From Verrucomicrobiota bacterium (GTDB taxonomy: Bacteria; Verrucomicrobiota; Verrucomicrobiia; Limisphaerales; UBA9464), in contig CANGMO010000039.1 in NCBI GenBank assembly GCA_947454295.1, forward strand, positions 1 through 10,981: a DNA stretch of 10,981 nucleotides, written 5' to 3'. Under the pieces are notes generated by a model. That model was not told the DNA's origin. It was given only the letters and a program-made list of their open reading frames with translations, and did not search any database. Every line of letters begins with the position of its first letter. Position 1 is the stretch's first letter. The position numbers and the translations under genes were made by a program. Positions 1 to 6,067 of the stretch are shown in pieces.

Positions 1-55
1 CGGCGCGCAGCGTGGCACCCAGCAGCATCAGCATTTCGCCCAGGTTTTGAAACAT
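1..55 (-). CDS. N-terminus of a truncated gene, possibly an MlaE-like ABC permease
   Basis: Reading the minus strand from an ATG at 55-53 gives 18 residues before the window ends: MFQNLGEMLMLLGATLRA. The hydrophobic leucine-rich start with a short polar lead resembles the first residues of MlaE-type permeases, the membrane subunit of phospholipid-transport ABC systems, but 18 residues cannot prove this. The start lies about 130 bases downstream of the stop of the same-strand gene at 185-1681. A TTGACA hexamer on the minus strand (124-119) could be a -35 box, although no convincing -10 follows at normal spacing. There is no Shine-Dalgarno sequence, as for most genes here. It could equally be another membrane protein or a chance ORF. 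Confidence 0.4.
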   Translation of the reverse strand, partial: MFQNLGEMLMLLGATLRA

Positions 56-142
56 GTCAGGAAACGCGCGAGGCGCGGTCAAAGCAGACGGATGCGAGAG
101 TGGCGGAGCCCGCCCCGGTGTCAAAGCGGGACAAGGCCCCAA

Positions 143-158
143 GGCGGACCGATCCGCC
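143..158 (-). other. 6-bp hairpin between the exported-protein gene and the left-edge gene
   Basis: GGCGGA pairs with TCCGCC around a 4-base loop just after the stop codon of the 185-1681 gene. No T-tract follows on the minus strand, so a classical intrinsic terminator is unlikely. It may be a weak pause site or chance in GC-rich DNA. Confidence 0.25.
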
Positions 159-184
159 AACGGTCGTGAGTGGGCGGGAACGCA

Positions 185-1681
185 TCACGGCTTTTTCTCC
201 GGAGCCGCCGGCGTCTGCGCGGGCGACTTGGGTTTGGGAAACGACTGCCACAGGAAGCGCCAGTGCACCCCGTCGTTGTCGTGGCGGGTGCGAACCGCGC
301 CAAACAGGAACGAATGCCGCGCCTCGCCCGGCTGGGCGTCGCGACGCCACAGATTCCAGAGCAGCGACCGGCTTTCGCGGCGGGTCTTGGGGTTGAACTC
401 GGCCCGATACAGGGACCAGAGCGGCGCCCAGCTGCGTTCGATGGACTTGTTGCCCGGGATCACGCCCTCGGTGACCGCCAGCACCTGCAGCCGCTCCCGG
501 CCGTCAAGGTCGTGGAAATAGGTGAAGAACGGCCACAGATCGAGTTTGCGCCGGTAGTCGCCGGTCACCGGGTTGGCCAGGCGGGTGTCGGAATACGGGA
601 ACCAAAAGATCCGGGTGCGTTCCCGTTCGATCTCCGGCGTCTTCACCAGCCGATGTGTGTAGAGCGGCCACAGGAGGAAGTCGCTCTGGATCGCCTCGTT
701 CGTCGCCTTGCCCCACAGCGGCCAGACGCGGTTGGCGTGTTTGCCCTCACCGCGAGCCCAGCCCAGGAAGGGAAACGGCAGCCCCCATTCCTCAAAGCGG
801 TTCTCCCGATCCACGGTGTGGGTGAAGAACGGCCAGAGCAGCGTCGTGTTGTCCCGTGCGGGAGAGCGTTGAACGCTGTAGAGCGGAATCAGAATACGGC
901 GCTTCTCGACATTGGTGGTGCCGAGGTTCAGCGACTCGTGGTGGAAGAATGGAAAGGCGGCGAACCACTTGTCGTACCCCGGGATCACCTCCGGATCGCC
1001 GGTGAGGAGATTGGTGCGGGTGAGCGGGGCCCGCGTTTCGTGACCGGCCACGGGCAGCAGTTGCCATCCCTTTACGCCGCCGCCGTGACGGAAATGGATG
1101 AAGGGAAAGAGGTAGTTGTCGGTCTCCATCGCCCCCTTGCGGGACCAGACATACAGCGGTGCCGCCACAAAGCGGACCTCGTCGCGAAACAGATGGTTCT
1201 GAAAATGTCCGTAGAACGGCAGCAGCGACCAGTAGTCGTTGGTGTGCTGGGTCGAGGTTTGGGAAAAGAAGAAGGGAAACAGGTTCCGGCGCCGCTTCAC
1301 CTCGCCGTCCAGTGAGGTGCCACCGTGGAAGTTCAGGAACTGCGCCACGTGCAGACGCCACTCGGTCCCGTAGCGGTCATAGCTCACCGCGGGATACAGG
1401 AAGTCGAACTCCACCCGCTCGATGGACCGCTGCTCAAATCGCGATGCGAACGGGGCGATCGTCCACAGGGAGGTTTCGTGCCCGCCCACCTCCTGGGTGC
1501 TGAAGAGCGGACCCAGAAACTCCTCGCGCACGCCGTCTTCCAGCGTCAGCCCAAACTGATGGTACAGGGGACCGGCCTCGATCCAGGACTCCTGGGCGAG
1601 TGGACGCGGCACTTCCGCAGCGGAAAGCAGGCCGGTCAGAAAACCGGAGGCGATCCACAGGGCGGTAAGACAGCGTCGCAT
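185..1681 (-). CDS. Exported protein built of aromatic/proline repeats (function unknown)
   Basis: A 498-residue protein with a clear signal peptide (MRRCLTALW… hydrophobic to about residue 20; likely cleavage near SAA-EV at 22/23). Almost the whole mature chain is a run of short motifs with consensus hydrophobic-(W/F)-P-(F/L)-(F/Y/W), for example LFPFFF 134-139, LLPFYGHF 153-160, LFPFIHF 191-197, LLWPFFTH 281-288, LLWPLYTH 337-343 and LWPFFTYF 382-389. The motifs recur about every 15-25 residues, separated by charged stretches rich in Arg, Asp and Glu. The tail (about 481-498) is rich in Pro, Lys and Ala. Alternation of aromatic strands and polar turns suggests a beta-barrel or beta-repeat protein in the outer membrane or periplasm; this is inference. 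I chose the ATG at 1681; a TTG two codons upstream is also in frame. No Shine-Dalgarno sequence precedes either. I do not recognise a named family. Confidence 0.8.
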   Translation of the reverse strand: MRRCLTALWIASGFLTGLLSAAEVPRPLAQESWIEAGPLYHQFGLTLEDGVREEFLGPLFSTQEVGGHETSLWTIAPFASRFEQRSIERVEFDFLYPAVSYDRYGTEWRLHVAQFLNFHGGTSLDGEVKRRRNLFPFFFSQTSTQHTNDYWSLLPFYGHFQNHLFRDEVRFVAAPLYVWSRKGAMETDNYLFPFIHFRHGGGVKGWQLLPVAGHETRAPLTRTNLLTGDPEVIPGYDKWFAAFPFFHHESLNLGTTNVEKRRILIPLYSVQRSPARDNTTLLWPFFTHTVDRENRFEEWGLPFPFLGWARGEGKHANRVWPLWGKATNEAIQSDFLLWPLYTHRLVKTPEIERERTRIFWFPYSDTRLANPVTGDYRRKLDLWPFFTYFHDLDGRERLQVLAVTEGVIPGNKSIERSWAPLWSLYRAEFNPKTRRESRSLLWNLWRRDAQPGEARHSFLFGAVRTRHDNDGVHWRFLWQSFPKPKSPAQTPAAPEKKP

Positions 1682-1764
1682 CGTCAAGGGCGGGTACAGT
1701 CAGCGACCGAAGGGCTGGACGCAAGAATCCGGGTGACTCTCCCGGCGCCAACCCAAGCCCGGAA

Positions 1765-1795
1765 TTGACACCCCGGGTGGATTCGTGAGACTAAT
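1765..1795 (+). promoter_or_regulatory. Candidate sigma70-type promoter for a plus-strand RNA
   Basis: A perfect -35 hexamer TTGACA lies at 1765-1770. The best -10 match is ACTAAT at 1790-1795 (4 of 6 bases of TATAAT), with a long 19-base spacer. Transcription would start near 1802. No protein gene follows directly; the next landmark is the terminator ending at 2001. This supports, but does not prove, a short independent transcript. Confidence 0.35.
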
Positions 1796-1801
1796 GACCT
1801 C

Positions 1802-2001
1802 TGTTCGGTATGAATTCCCTCCGCCACATCGCGGTAACCGCCATCACCCAGCGCCTCCAGAAAGGCGCTGCAATGGCGTGCTCCTGGCATCAGGCCGGGA
1901 AGCGCACCCCGGCATGGGGCGACGTGGGAATGAGTTCCAGATAATCCAATCCAGGACCAATTTCAAAAACCCACGACCGCCCAGGCGATCGTGGGTTTTT
2001 T
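1802..2001 (+). ncRNA. Candidate structured non-coding RNA of about 200 nt
   Basis: Between the promoter candidate and the terminator the plus strand can form several helices. An outer stem pairs ATTCCC (1814-1819) with GGGAAT (1926-1931). Inside it is a two-part hairpin: CGCCAT 1839-1844 with ATGGCG 1873-1878, and AGCGCC 1850-1855 with GGCGCT 1864-1869. Next to this is GCCGGG 1894-1899 with CCCGGC 1908-1913. The layout resembles a closing stem enclosing two hairpins, and the length would suit a 6S-like RNA or a riboregulator, but I recognise no conserved riboswitch core, tmRNA, SRP or RNase P signature. GC-rich DNA folds easily by chance. The gap 1682-1801 otherwise shows nothing but the promoter candidate. 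Confidence 0.35.
1965..2001 (+). terminator. Strong, potentially bidirectional intrinsic terminator
   Basis: CCCACGACCG (1970-1979) pairs with CGATCGTGGG (1986-1995) with one mismatch around the 6-base loop CCCAGG. The stem is extended by five A's (1965-1969) opposite T's, and six T's (1996-2001) follow on the plus strand. The A-run makes it usable on the minus strand too, but the plus-strand signal is stronger. No plus-strand protein gene ends just before it, which implies an RNA transcript upstream. Confidence 0.8.
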
Positions 2002-2089
2002 GCTTTTTGGCACCGCAATGACACCCAACCGCAGTTCCGATCCGTTCCGCTCTCAATCCGAAGCCATCACGACAACCACGCAACGCACC

Positions 2090-2461
2090 ATGAACACGAA
2101 GTCCACCCACCCCCTGCGCGCCGCCGCGGCTCCCCTGGAGCCTCCCGACGCGCGGTTTGAATTTCACCCCGAGCCGCCCGCGCCGTTTACCCGGACGACC
2201 GAGTCCGACCTCGACCGCCTGAAGACCCGGCTGCTCCGGGAGCTGGTGGCCCAGGCCGCCTCCCCGTCCCTGCTGGCACCACTGCGGCGGGCCGCCAACG
2301 AAGCGGCAGCCCTCGCCTGGCTGGAGACGCATCCGTTGCTGGTGTTTCCCGAGCTCTTCCAGGAAAAGGCCCGGGCCGCCCGGCTGCGTCTGCAGCGGCA
2401 GGAGCGGATCACCGCCCGCACCGCACCGACCGAAACCCTCATGGTGGCGGAGGCAGCATGA
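2090..2461 (+). CDS. Hypothetical helical protein, 123 residues
   Basis: I do not recognise a named family. The N-terminal third (residues 1-35) is rich in Pro and Ala and probably disordered. From about residue 38 (ESDLDRLKTRLLRELV…) to about 110 the chain looks helical, with a conserved-looking stretch AALAWLETHPLLVFPELFQEKARAARLRLQRQERI in which hydrophobic and charged positions alternate. The protein is likely cytoplasmic, with no signal peptide or membrane segment. The ATG at 2090 was chosen because the frame further upstream runs back into the terminator ending at 2001. No Shine-Dalgarno sequence precedes it. Its stop overlaps an ATGATGA that could start the short ORF at 2458. Strong G/C use at third codon positions supports coding. 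Confidence 0.7.
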   Translation: MNTKSTHPLRAAAAPLEPPDARFEFHPEPPAPFTRTTESDLDRLKTRLLRELVAQAASPSLLAPLRRAANEAAALAWLETHPLLVFPELFQEKARAARLRLQRQERITARTAPTETLMVAEAA

Positions 2462-2604
2462 TGAGCTCCCACGGCAAGATCGCGTCTCAACATCGGTTGC
2501 CGAGGACCACGGTGTCCTGCCGGGTCGGACGTCGGGGAGGGATCTGCGTATTCCTGAAGCGCGGCACGCGTTTCCAGGGCCGCTCGCCCCTCCCCGGCGC
2601 CTGA
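2458..2604 (+). CDS. Possible translationally coupled 48-residue ORF
   Basis: ATGATGA at 2458-2464 overlaps the TGA stop of the preceding gene, a usual arrangement for coupled translation. The reading frame gives 48 residues (MMSSHGKIASQHRLPRTTVS… ending …SPLPGA) that are basic and contain two cysteines. Third positions are mostly G or C, as in the real genes here. There is no recognisable domain, and the stop codon falls within the left arm of a hairpin (2602-2630). It may be a small gene, the degraded end of a longer one, or chance. Confidence 0.3.
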   Translation: MMSSHGKIASQHRLPRTTVSCRVGRRGGICVFLKRGTRFQGRSPLPGA

Positions 2605-2777
2605 CCGCTTCAGAACTGGCAATGCGGTCAGAAATTGTTTGAACGCCCCCGGGGGCTGGGCGTCAATGAGTCCGTCCGTTTAAGGAGCGTTTTTGGTGGC
2701 GACTGCAGCCGCTGGTTCGTTCCCCGCTGGGCCCATTCGGGTCCGCAAAGGAGGTTCAGTTTGGTTGTTTGGGTTAG
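2602..2777 (+). other. Structured non-coding stretch upstream of pgk
   Basis: Several hairpins follow each other: TGACCGC 2602-2608 with GCGGTCA 2624-2630; ACGCCC 2643-2648 with GGGCGT 2658-2663; and a 6-bp hairpin at 2729-2744 with loop ATTC. A perfect Shine-Dalgarno sequence AAAGGAGGT (2747-2755) lies just downstream, 6 bases before a TTG (2761) in the pgk frame. A strong terminator follows at 2778. The stretch could be the 3' end of the upstream transcript, a small RNA, or an attenuating leader for pgk. I recognise no known riboswitch. Confidence 0.35.
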
Positions 2778-2805
2778 GCGGGTGCCGCAAGGCGCCCGCT
2801 TTTTT
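2778..2805 (+). terminator. Intrinsic terminator with GCAA tetraloop upstream of pgk
   Basis: GCGGGTGCC (2778-2786) pairs with GGCGCCCGC (2791-2799), nine pairs including one G-T, closed by a GCAA tetraloop of the stable GNRA class and followed by six T's (2800-2805). It ends the transcript carrying the 2090-2461 gene or a small RNA, or acts as an attenuator before pgk, whose ATG is 123 bases further on. Confidence 0.85.
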
Positions 2806-2877
2806 GTGCCGTCGTCAGGTCACGATGCGGTGAATCCACGTCGCCTCCGTCAAAAACCGCGTAGACTCCCACCCGGT

Positions 2878-2912
2878 CGGACCGCTAGCGTTCCGCGCCC
2901 CTTTTTTGGGGC
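2878..2912 (+). promoter_or_regulatory. Inverted repeats in the pgk 5' region
   Basis: A near-palindrome lies at 2878-2895 (CGGA, one mismatch, CGCTAGCG centre, TCCG). It is followed by GCCCC-TTTTTT-GGGGC (2897-2912), a 5-bp hairpin whose loop is six T's. The first could be an operator or RNA stem in the pgk leader. I found no convincing -35/-10 pair here, so the pgk promoter remains unlocated. Confidence 0.2.
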
Positions 2913-2928
2913 AGAAACGATTCGATCT

Positions 2929-4182
2929 ATGGCCAAACTTTCCGTTCGCAACCTTGAAGTCACCGGCAAACGCGTCCTCATGCGCGTGGATTACAACGTG
3001 CCGATGGAGGAGAAGGCCGGCGCGATGGTGATCAACGACGTCACCCGCATCCGGGAAACCCTCCAGACCATCCGCCTCCTGCAGTCCAAGGGCGCCCGCC
3101 TCATCCTCGCCGCCCACCTCGGCCGCCCTGATGGCAAGCGCGAACCCTCCATGAGCCTCCAGCCGGTGGCGGACAAGCTCGCCGAACTGCTGGGCAGCCC
3201 TGTGAAGTTCGTCGACGAGACCGTTGGCGAAAAAGCCGAGGCCGCCGCCAACGCGCTGGCCAACGGCGAAGTGCTCCTCCTCGAAAACGTGCGCTTTCAG
3301 GCCGAGGAAGAGGCCAATGACCCGGTGTTCTCCGCCCGTCTCGCCCGTCTTGCGGACGTGTATGTCAATGATGCCTTCGGCGCCGCGCACCGCGCGCACG
3401 CCTCCACCTGCGGCGTGGCCCGCATCCTCCGCGCCTGGGGCGGTCAGGCGGCGGCCGGCCTGCTCATGGAACGCGAGTTGAAGTTCCTCGGTGACGAGCT
3501 TGAAACCCCGGCTCGGCCGTTCGTCGTGATCCTCGGCGGCGCCAAGGTGTCGGACAAAATCAAGGTCATCGACCGCCTGCTCGAAAAGGCCGACACGGTG
3601 CTCATCGGCGGCGCCATGGCCTACACCTTCAAGCTCGCCCACGGTGGCAAGACCGGGAAGAGCCTCGTCGAGAAGGACCACACCGGCACCGCGCTCGCGG
3701 CGGAGGCCAAGGCGGCCAAGCGCGGCGTGCAGTTCCTGCTCCCCACCGACACCGTGGTGGCCGACCTCAAGGACACCGGGAAGCTCAACAAGAAGGGCAA
3801 GCCCGTGTTCGAGCCGATCAATCCTCGCGTGGTCGAGGGCGACATTCCGGACGGCACCGAGGGCTTTGACATCGGTCCCGCCACCGCGGCGACCTACGCC
3901 AAGGTGATCGCCGGCGCCAAGACGGTCCTCTGGAACGGACCCATGGGCATGTTCGAGGACGCCCGCTTCGCCGCCGGCACCCAGGCAGTCGCCCAGGCCC
4001 TCGTGGCCGCGACCCAGACCTCCGGCGCCAAGTCGATCATCGGAGGCGGTGACTCCGTGAAGGCCATCAACAAGGCCGGCCTCGGCGACAAGGTCACCTT
4101 CGCCAGCACGGGCGGCGGTGCCAGCCTCGAATTCCTGGAAGGCATTCCCCTCCCCGGCGTGTCGGCACTCAACGACGTGTAA
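2929..4182 (+). CDS. pgk: Phosphoglycerate kinase
   Basis: Cytoplasmic glycolytic enzyme that reversibly transfers phosphate between 1,3-bisphosphoglycerate and ADP to give 3-phosphoglycerate and ATP. The 417 residues show the family motifs in order: RVDYNVP (19-25), HLGRPDG (63-69), ENVRF (119-123), YVNDAFGAAHRAHAST (145-160), GGAKVSDK (203-210), the nucleotide-side WNGPMGMFE (335-343), GGGDS (372-376) and STGGGASLEFLEG (393-405). The length is slightly above the usual ~395, with a Lys/Gly-rich insert around 283-295. The frame stays open upstream to 2635, but the ATG at 2929 gives the normal family N-terminus MAKLSVRNLEV; the upstream part contains a terminator and low-complexity sequence. 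No Shine-Dalgarno sequence precedes the ATG. No gap gene lies beside it. An intrinsic terminator follows at 4228. Confidence 0.98.
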   Translation: MAKLSVRNLEVTGKRVLMRVDYNVPMEEKAGAMVINDVTRIRETLQTIRLLQSKGARLILAAHLGRPDGKREPSMSLQPVADKLAELLGSPVKFVDETVGEKAEAAANALANGEVLLLENVRFQAEEEANDPVFSARLARLADVYVNDAFGAAHRAHASTCGVARILRAWGGQAAAGLLMERELKFLGDELETPARPFVVILGGAKVSDKIKVIDRLLEKADTVLIGGAMAYTFKLAHGGKTGKSLVEKDHTGTALAAEAKAAKRGVQFLLPTDTVVADLKDTGKLNKKGKPVFEPINPRVVEGDIPDGTEGFDIGPATAATYAKVIAGAKTVLWNGPMGMFEDARFAAGTQAVAQALVAATQTSGAKSIIGGGDSVKAINKAGLGDKVTFASTGGGASLEFLEGIPLPGVSALNDV

Positions 4183-4227
4183 TCCCGGACGCCGGATTCA
4201 GTTCCGGCCCATCCCACGGATTCAACA

Positions 4228-4255
4228 ACGGCCCGGCTCTCCGCCGGGCCGTTTT
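4228..4255 (+). terminator. Intrinsic terminator of pgk
   Basis: ACGGCCCGGC (4228-4237) pairs perfectly with GCCGGGCCGT (4243-4252) around a 5-base loop, followed by TTTTCGTTT. It lies 45 bases after the pgk stop. Confidence 0.88.
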
Positions 4256-4286
4256 CGTTTCAGGGCCGGCGACAGGATGCGGGTAC

Positions 4287-4358
4287 CCATCGCAGAGACA
4301 CGCGGACGGGCGCCGATGTCACTGCGGGCCGGCTTCCTCCCGCGTGTCTCTGCGATGG
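4287..4358. repeat. Perfect 19-bp inverted repeat between convergent genes
   Basis: CCATCGCAGAGACACGCGG at 4287-4305 is repeated in exact reverse complement at 4340-4358, separated by 34 bases. It lies between the pgk terminator and the stop codon of the convergent gene at 4365. The CGCAGAGACACGCGG core resembles intergenic repeat motifs I associate with verrucomicrobial and planctomycetal genomes, so it may be one copy of a dispersed palindromic (REP/MITE-like) family. No T-tract follows on either strand, so a simple terminator role is less likely. Confidence 0.75.
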
Positions 4359-4364
4359 AATCCC

Positions 4365-6035
4365 CTACCGGACGAGACGGAAGAAACGCGGGCCTTCGGT
4401 GTCTTCGAGCATGGTTCGGCGATGATCCACCTCCTCGCGCACCAGTCCCTCCGGATACGCCTCCCAAACCGCGTTCGTTCCAAAGTCGGTCGTAGATTCG
4501 AGGCGCCAGCCCGGATCGCGGGACCATGAAAGCCATTTGGCCCCATTGCGCGATTGAGCCATCAGCTGTCCGGCCGGAGGCGGTGATGGCGGCAAGACCG
4601 CCTGGATACGGGCCTGGCCTGCCGGACTGGAGGCACGCAGGAACCGGAAGGGTGCTTCCGAACCAGGGCGTGTGGCCAAACGCACCCGGTGCGTGCCTTC
4701 CGACAATCCATGCGCCAGCACCACGCGATCTCCGCGGGCCTGGGTTGAAGGACGCAGCGTGGTGGGCACCACATCCAAACCGTTGAGCACGGCAACCCAC
4801 GAAGCGGTGAATCCGACGGGAATCGGTCCTCCTCCAAAGGAAACTGCCCGACCCAGCCAGTGGTCGAAAGGTTCGATCACCACCCGGCCGGACCGGGAGA
4901 CAAACCGTTCCGTGCTCCGTCCCACGCCATCGTCGCCAGTCACCGAACCGGAGACGCGAAAGCTGAAGTCGATCCCGTTCGCGGCGATGTCGAACGGGGT
5001 GAAGGTCCATACCTCCTCCACCAGCGGCGCCTGCCAGCCAACGCGACTGACCGCCGGCCATTGATTGAAGTGGGCCGACGAGGGACGGGTGAACGCGTAA
5101 AGCTCCGGATGCGCAGAAGGCCGGACACCATCGACGAAGACGTCCAGATCCGCGTAGGGCGCGCGATCGAGTCCCAGCTCCACCGTCCGACCCGTGATGT
5201 CACAGACCAACTCCCCATCGCGCCACACCGGATCCCGGGTGAGATCCAGCGTGCGGACCTTCGAACCGTTCAAGGGATCCTCCCCAACGGCATCCCCGCC
5301 GGGCAGCAGGTAGGCGAGAGTGAGTTCAGCGAGCAGCTGATCCGAATCCGGAGCCGGATGGAGGCCATCCGGATTCAGCAGCGATTTTGGATCCACGTGG
5401 TTGGTCCGGCAGTAGGCCTTCCATGAATCATGGATGCGCGCCAAGCAGGCACCGGTTTGATCCGCGGCGAGCGGCAGGGAGATGTAATTTCGAAATGCCG
5501 CGTTGTCCGCGTAGTTGATGGCGTGAAGGTTGGTGATCACGTCCACCGATCCCCCGGCCAGTACGTAGTCCTGCTGCAGCAGCACCTCGGCAATGGTGGC
5601 GGTGCGCACTTCGCGGATCAGCTCCGCCATGGGAAACCCGTCACCAAACGCATGCAGAATCACCAGGTCGGGATTGCGCGGAAACACATCCGCCGGAGTG
5701 GTGCGCTCCAGGTAGGCATCGATGAATCCGGTGATCGCGCGATTCTCGAACTGAAACCGCACGGTGGGATAGGCCGCCTCAAGCCGGCTGGCCACTTCCT
5801 TCCACCAGGGCGAAAGCGTGATGGACTGACCGTAGAAGAGGATACGGACGTCGCTCGGTTGCGCCGCGGTACTGCGGGCCATGAGCGCCCGAACACGCGC
5901 CAGTCGTGCGAGCTCGTACTCCTCGGGAACAAGCGGTGCATGGGGAAGCAGATCAGCACGCGCCGCTGAAACCAGGACCAGCAACGCCAGGACACCTCTC
6001 CTCCACCCCCACGCCATTTGGAACAGTGCCGGCAT
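4365..6035 (-). CDS. Secreted SGNH-hydrolase-like protein with verrucomicrobial C-terminal module
   Basis: A 556-residue protein. The N-terminus carries a signal peptide (hydrophobic about 14-24, likely cleavage near ARA-DLL). Residues about 62-245 look like an SGNH/GDSL esterase fold: block I is RILFYGQSIT (64-73, candidate nucleophile Ser71), a glycine follows in RAITGF (about 103), and NPDGLH (221-226) supplies a candidate Asp223/His226 pair. The GDS core is replaced by GQS and no GxND block is evident, so activity is uncertain. Residues about 260-480 look like beta-sandwich-type regions. The end (497-556: WLSW…LESTTDFGT…W…FFRLVR) resembles a module seen at the C-termini of exported verrucomicrobial proteins. 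It starts 32 bases after the SIS gene and is probably cotranscribed with it, suggesting secreted carbohydrate-ester processing. ATG 6017 is an alternative start giving a more usual signal peptide. Confidence 0.75.
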   Translation of the reverse strand: MPALFQMAWGWRRGVLALLVLVSAARADLLPHAPLVPEEYELARLARVRALMARSTAAQPSDVRILFYGQSITLSPWWKEVASRLEAAYPTVRFQFENRAITGFIDAYLERTTPADVFPRNPDLVILHAFGDGFPMAELIREVRTATIAEVLLQQDYVLAGGSVDVITNLHAINYADNAAFRNYISLPLAADQTGACLARIHDSWKAYCRTNHVDPKSLLNPDGLHPAPDSDQLLAELTLAYLLPGGDAVGEDPLNGSKVRTLDLTRDPVWRDGELVCDITGRTVELGLDRAPYADLDVFVDGVRPSAHPELYAFTRPSSAHFNQWPAVSRVGWQAPLVEEVWTFTPFDIAANGIDFSFRVSGSVTGDDGVGRSTERFVSRSGRVVIEPFDHWLGRAVSFGGGPIPVGFTASWVAVLNGLDVVPTTLRPSTQARGDRVVLAHGLSEGTHRVRLATRPGSEAPFRFLRASSPAGQARIQAVLPPSPPPAGQLMAQSRNGAKWLSWSRDPGWRLESTTDFGTNAVWEAYPEGLVREEVDHRRTMLEDTEGPRFFRLVR

Positions 6036-6067
6036 TGCATGCGCCCCGTTTGCCGGCCCGCCTCAAC

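Noticed and set aside
170..1315. Long plus-strand open frame (381 codons) opposite the exported repeat protein
   Set aside because: Its composition is what an antisense frame of GC-rich coding DNA gives. The minus-strand frame has a signal peptide, regular motifs and proper codon bias.
1785..2021. 78-codon plus-strand ORF across the candidate RNA
   Set aside because: It reads through the terminator hairpin, has no domain and weak codon bias. The hairpins explain the region better.
2690..2745. tRNA-like GGTTCGTTCC stretch upstream of pgk
   Set aside because: No acceptor stem, anticodon arm or D-arm can be drawn around it. It resembles a T-loop only superficially.
2635..2928. N-terminal extension of pgk, including a start at TTG 2761 behind a perfect Shine-Dalgarno
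   Set aside because: The extension contains an intrinsic terminator and low-complexity Arg/Pro sequence, and the family N-terminus begins at 2929. The Shine-Dalgarno is kept as a finding, not as the gene start.
2815..3681. 288-codon minus-strand open frame opposite pgk
   Set aside because: It is antisense to the unmistakable phosphoglycerate kinase and shows mirror-image residue patterns without any domain.
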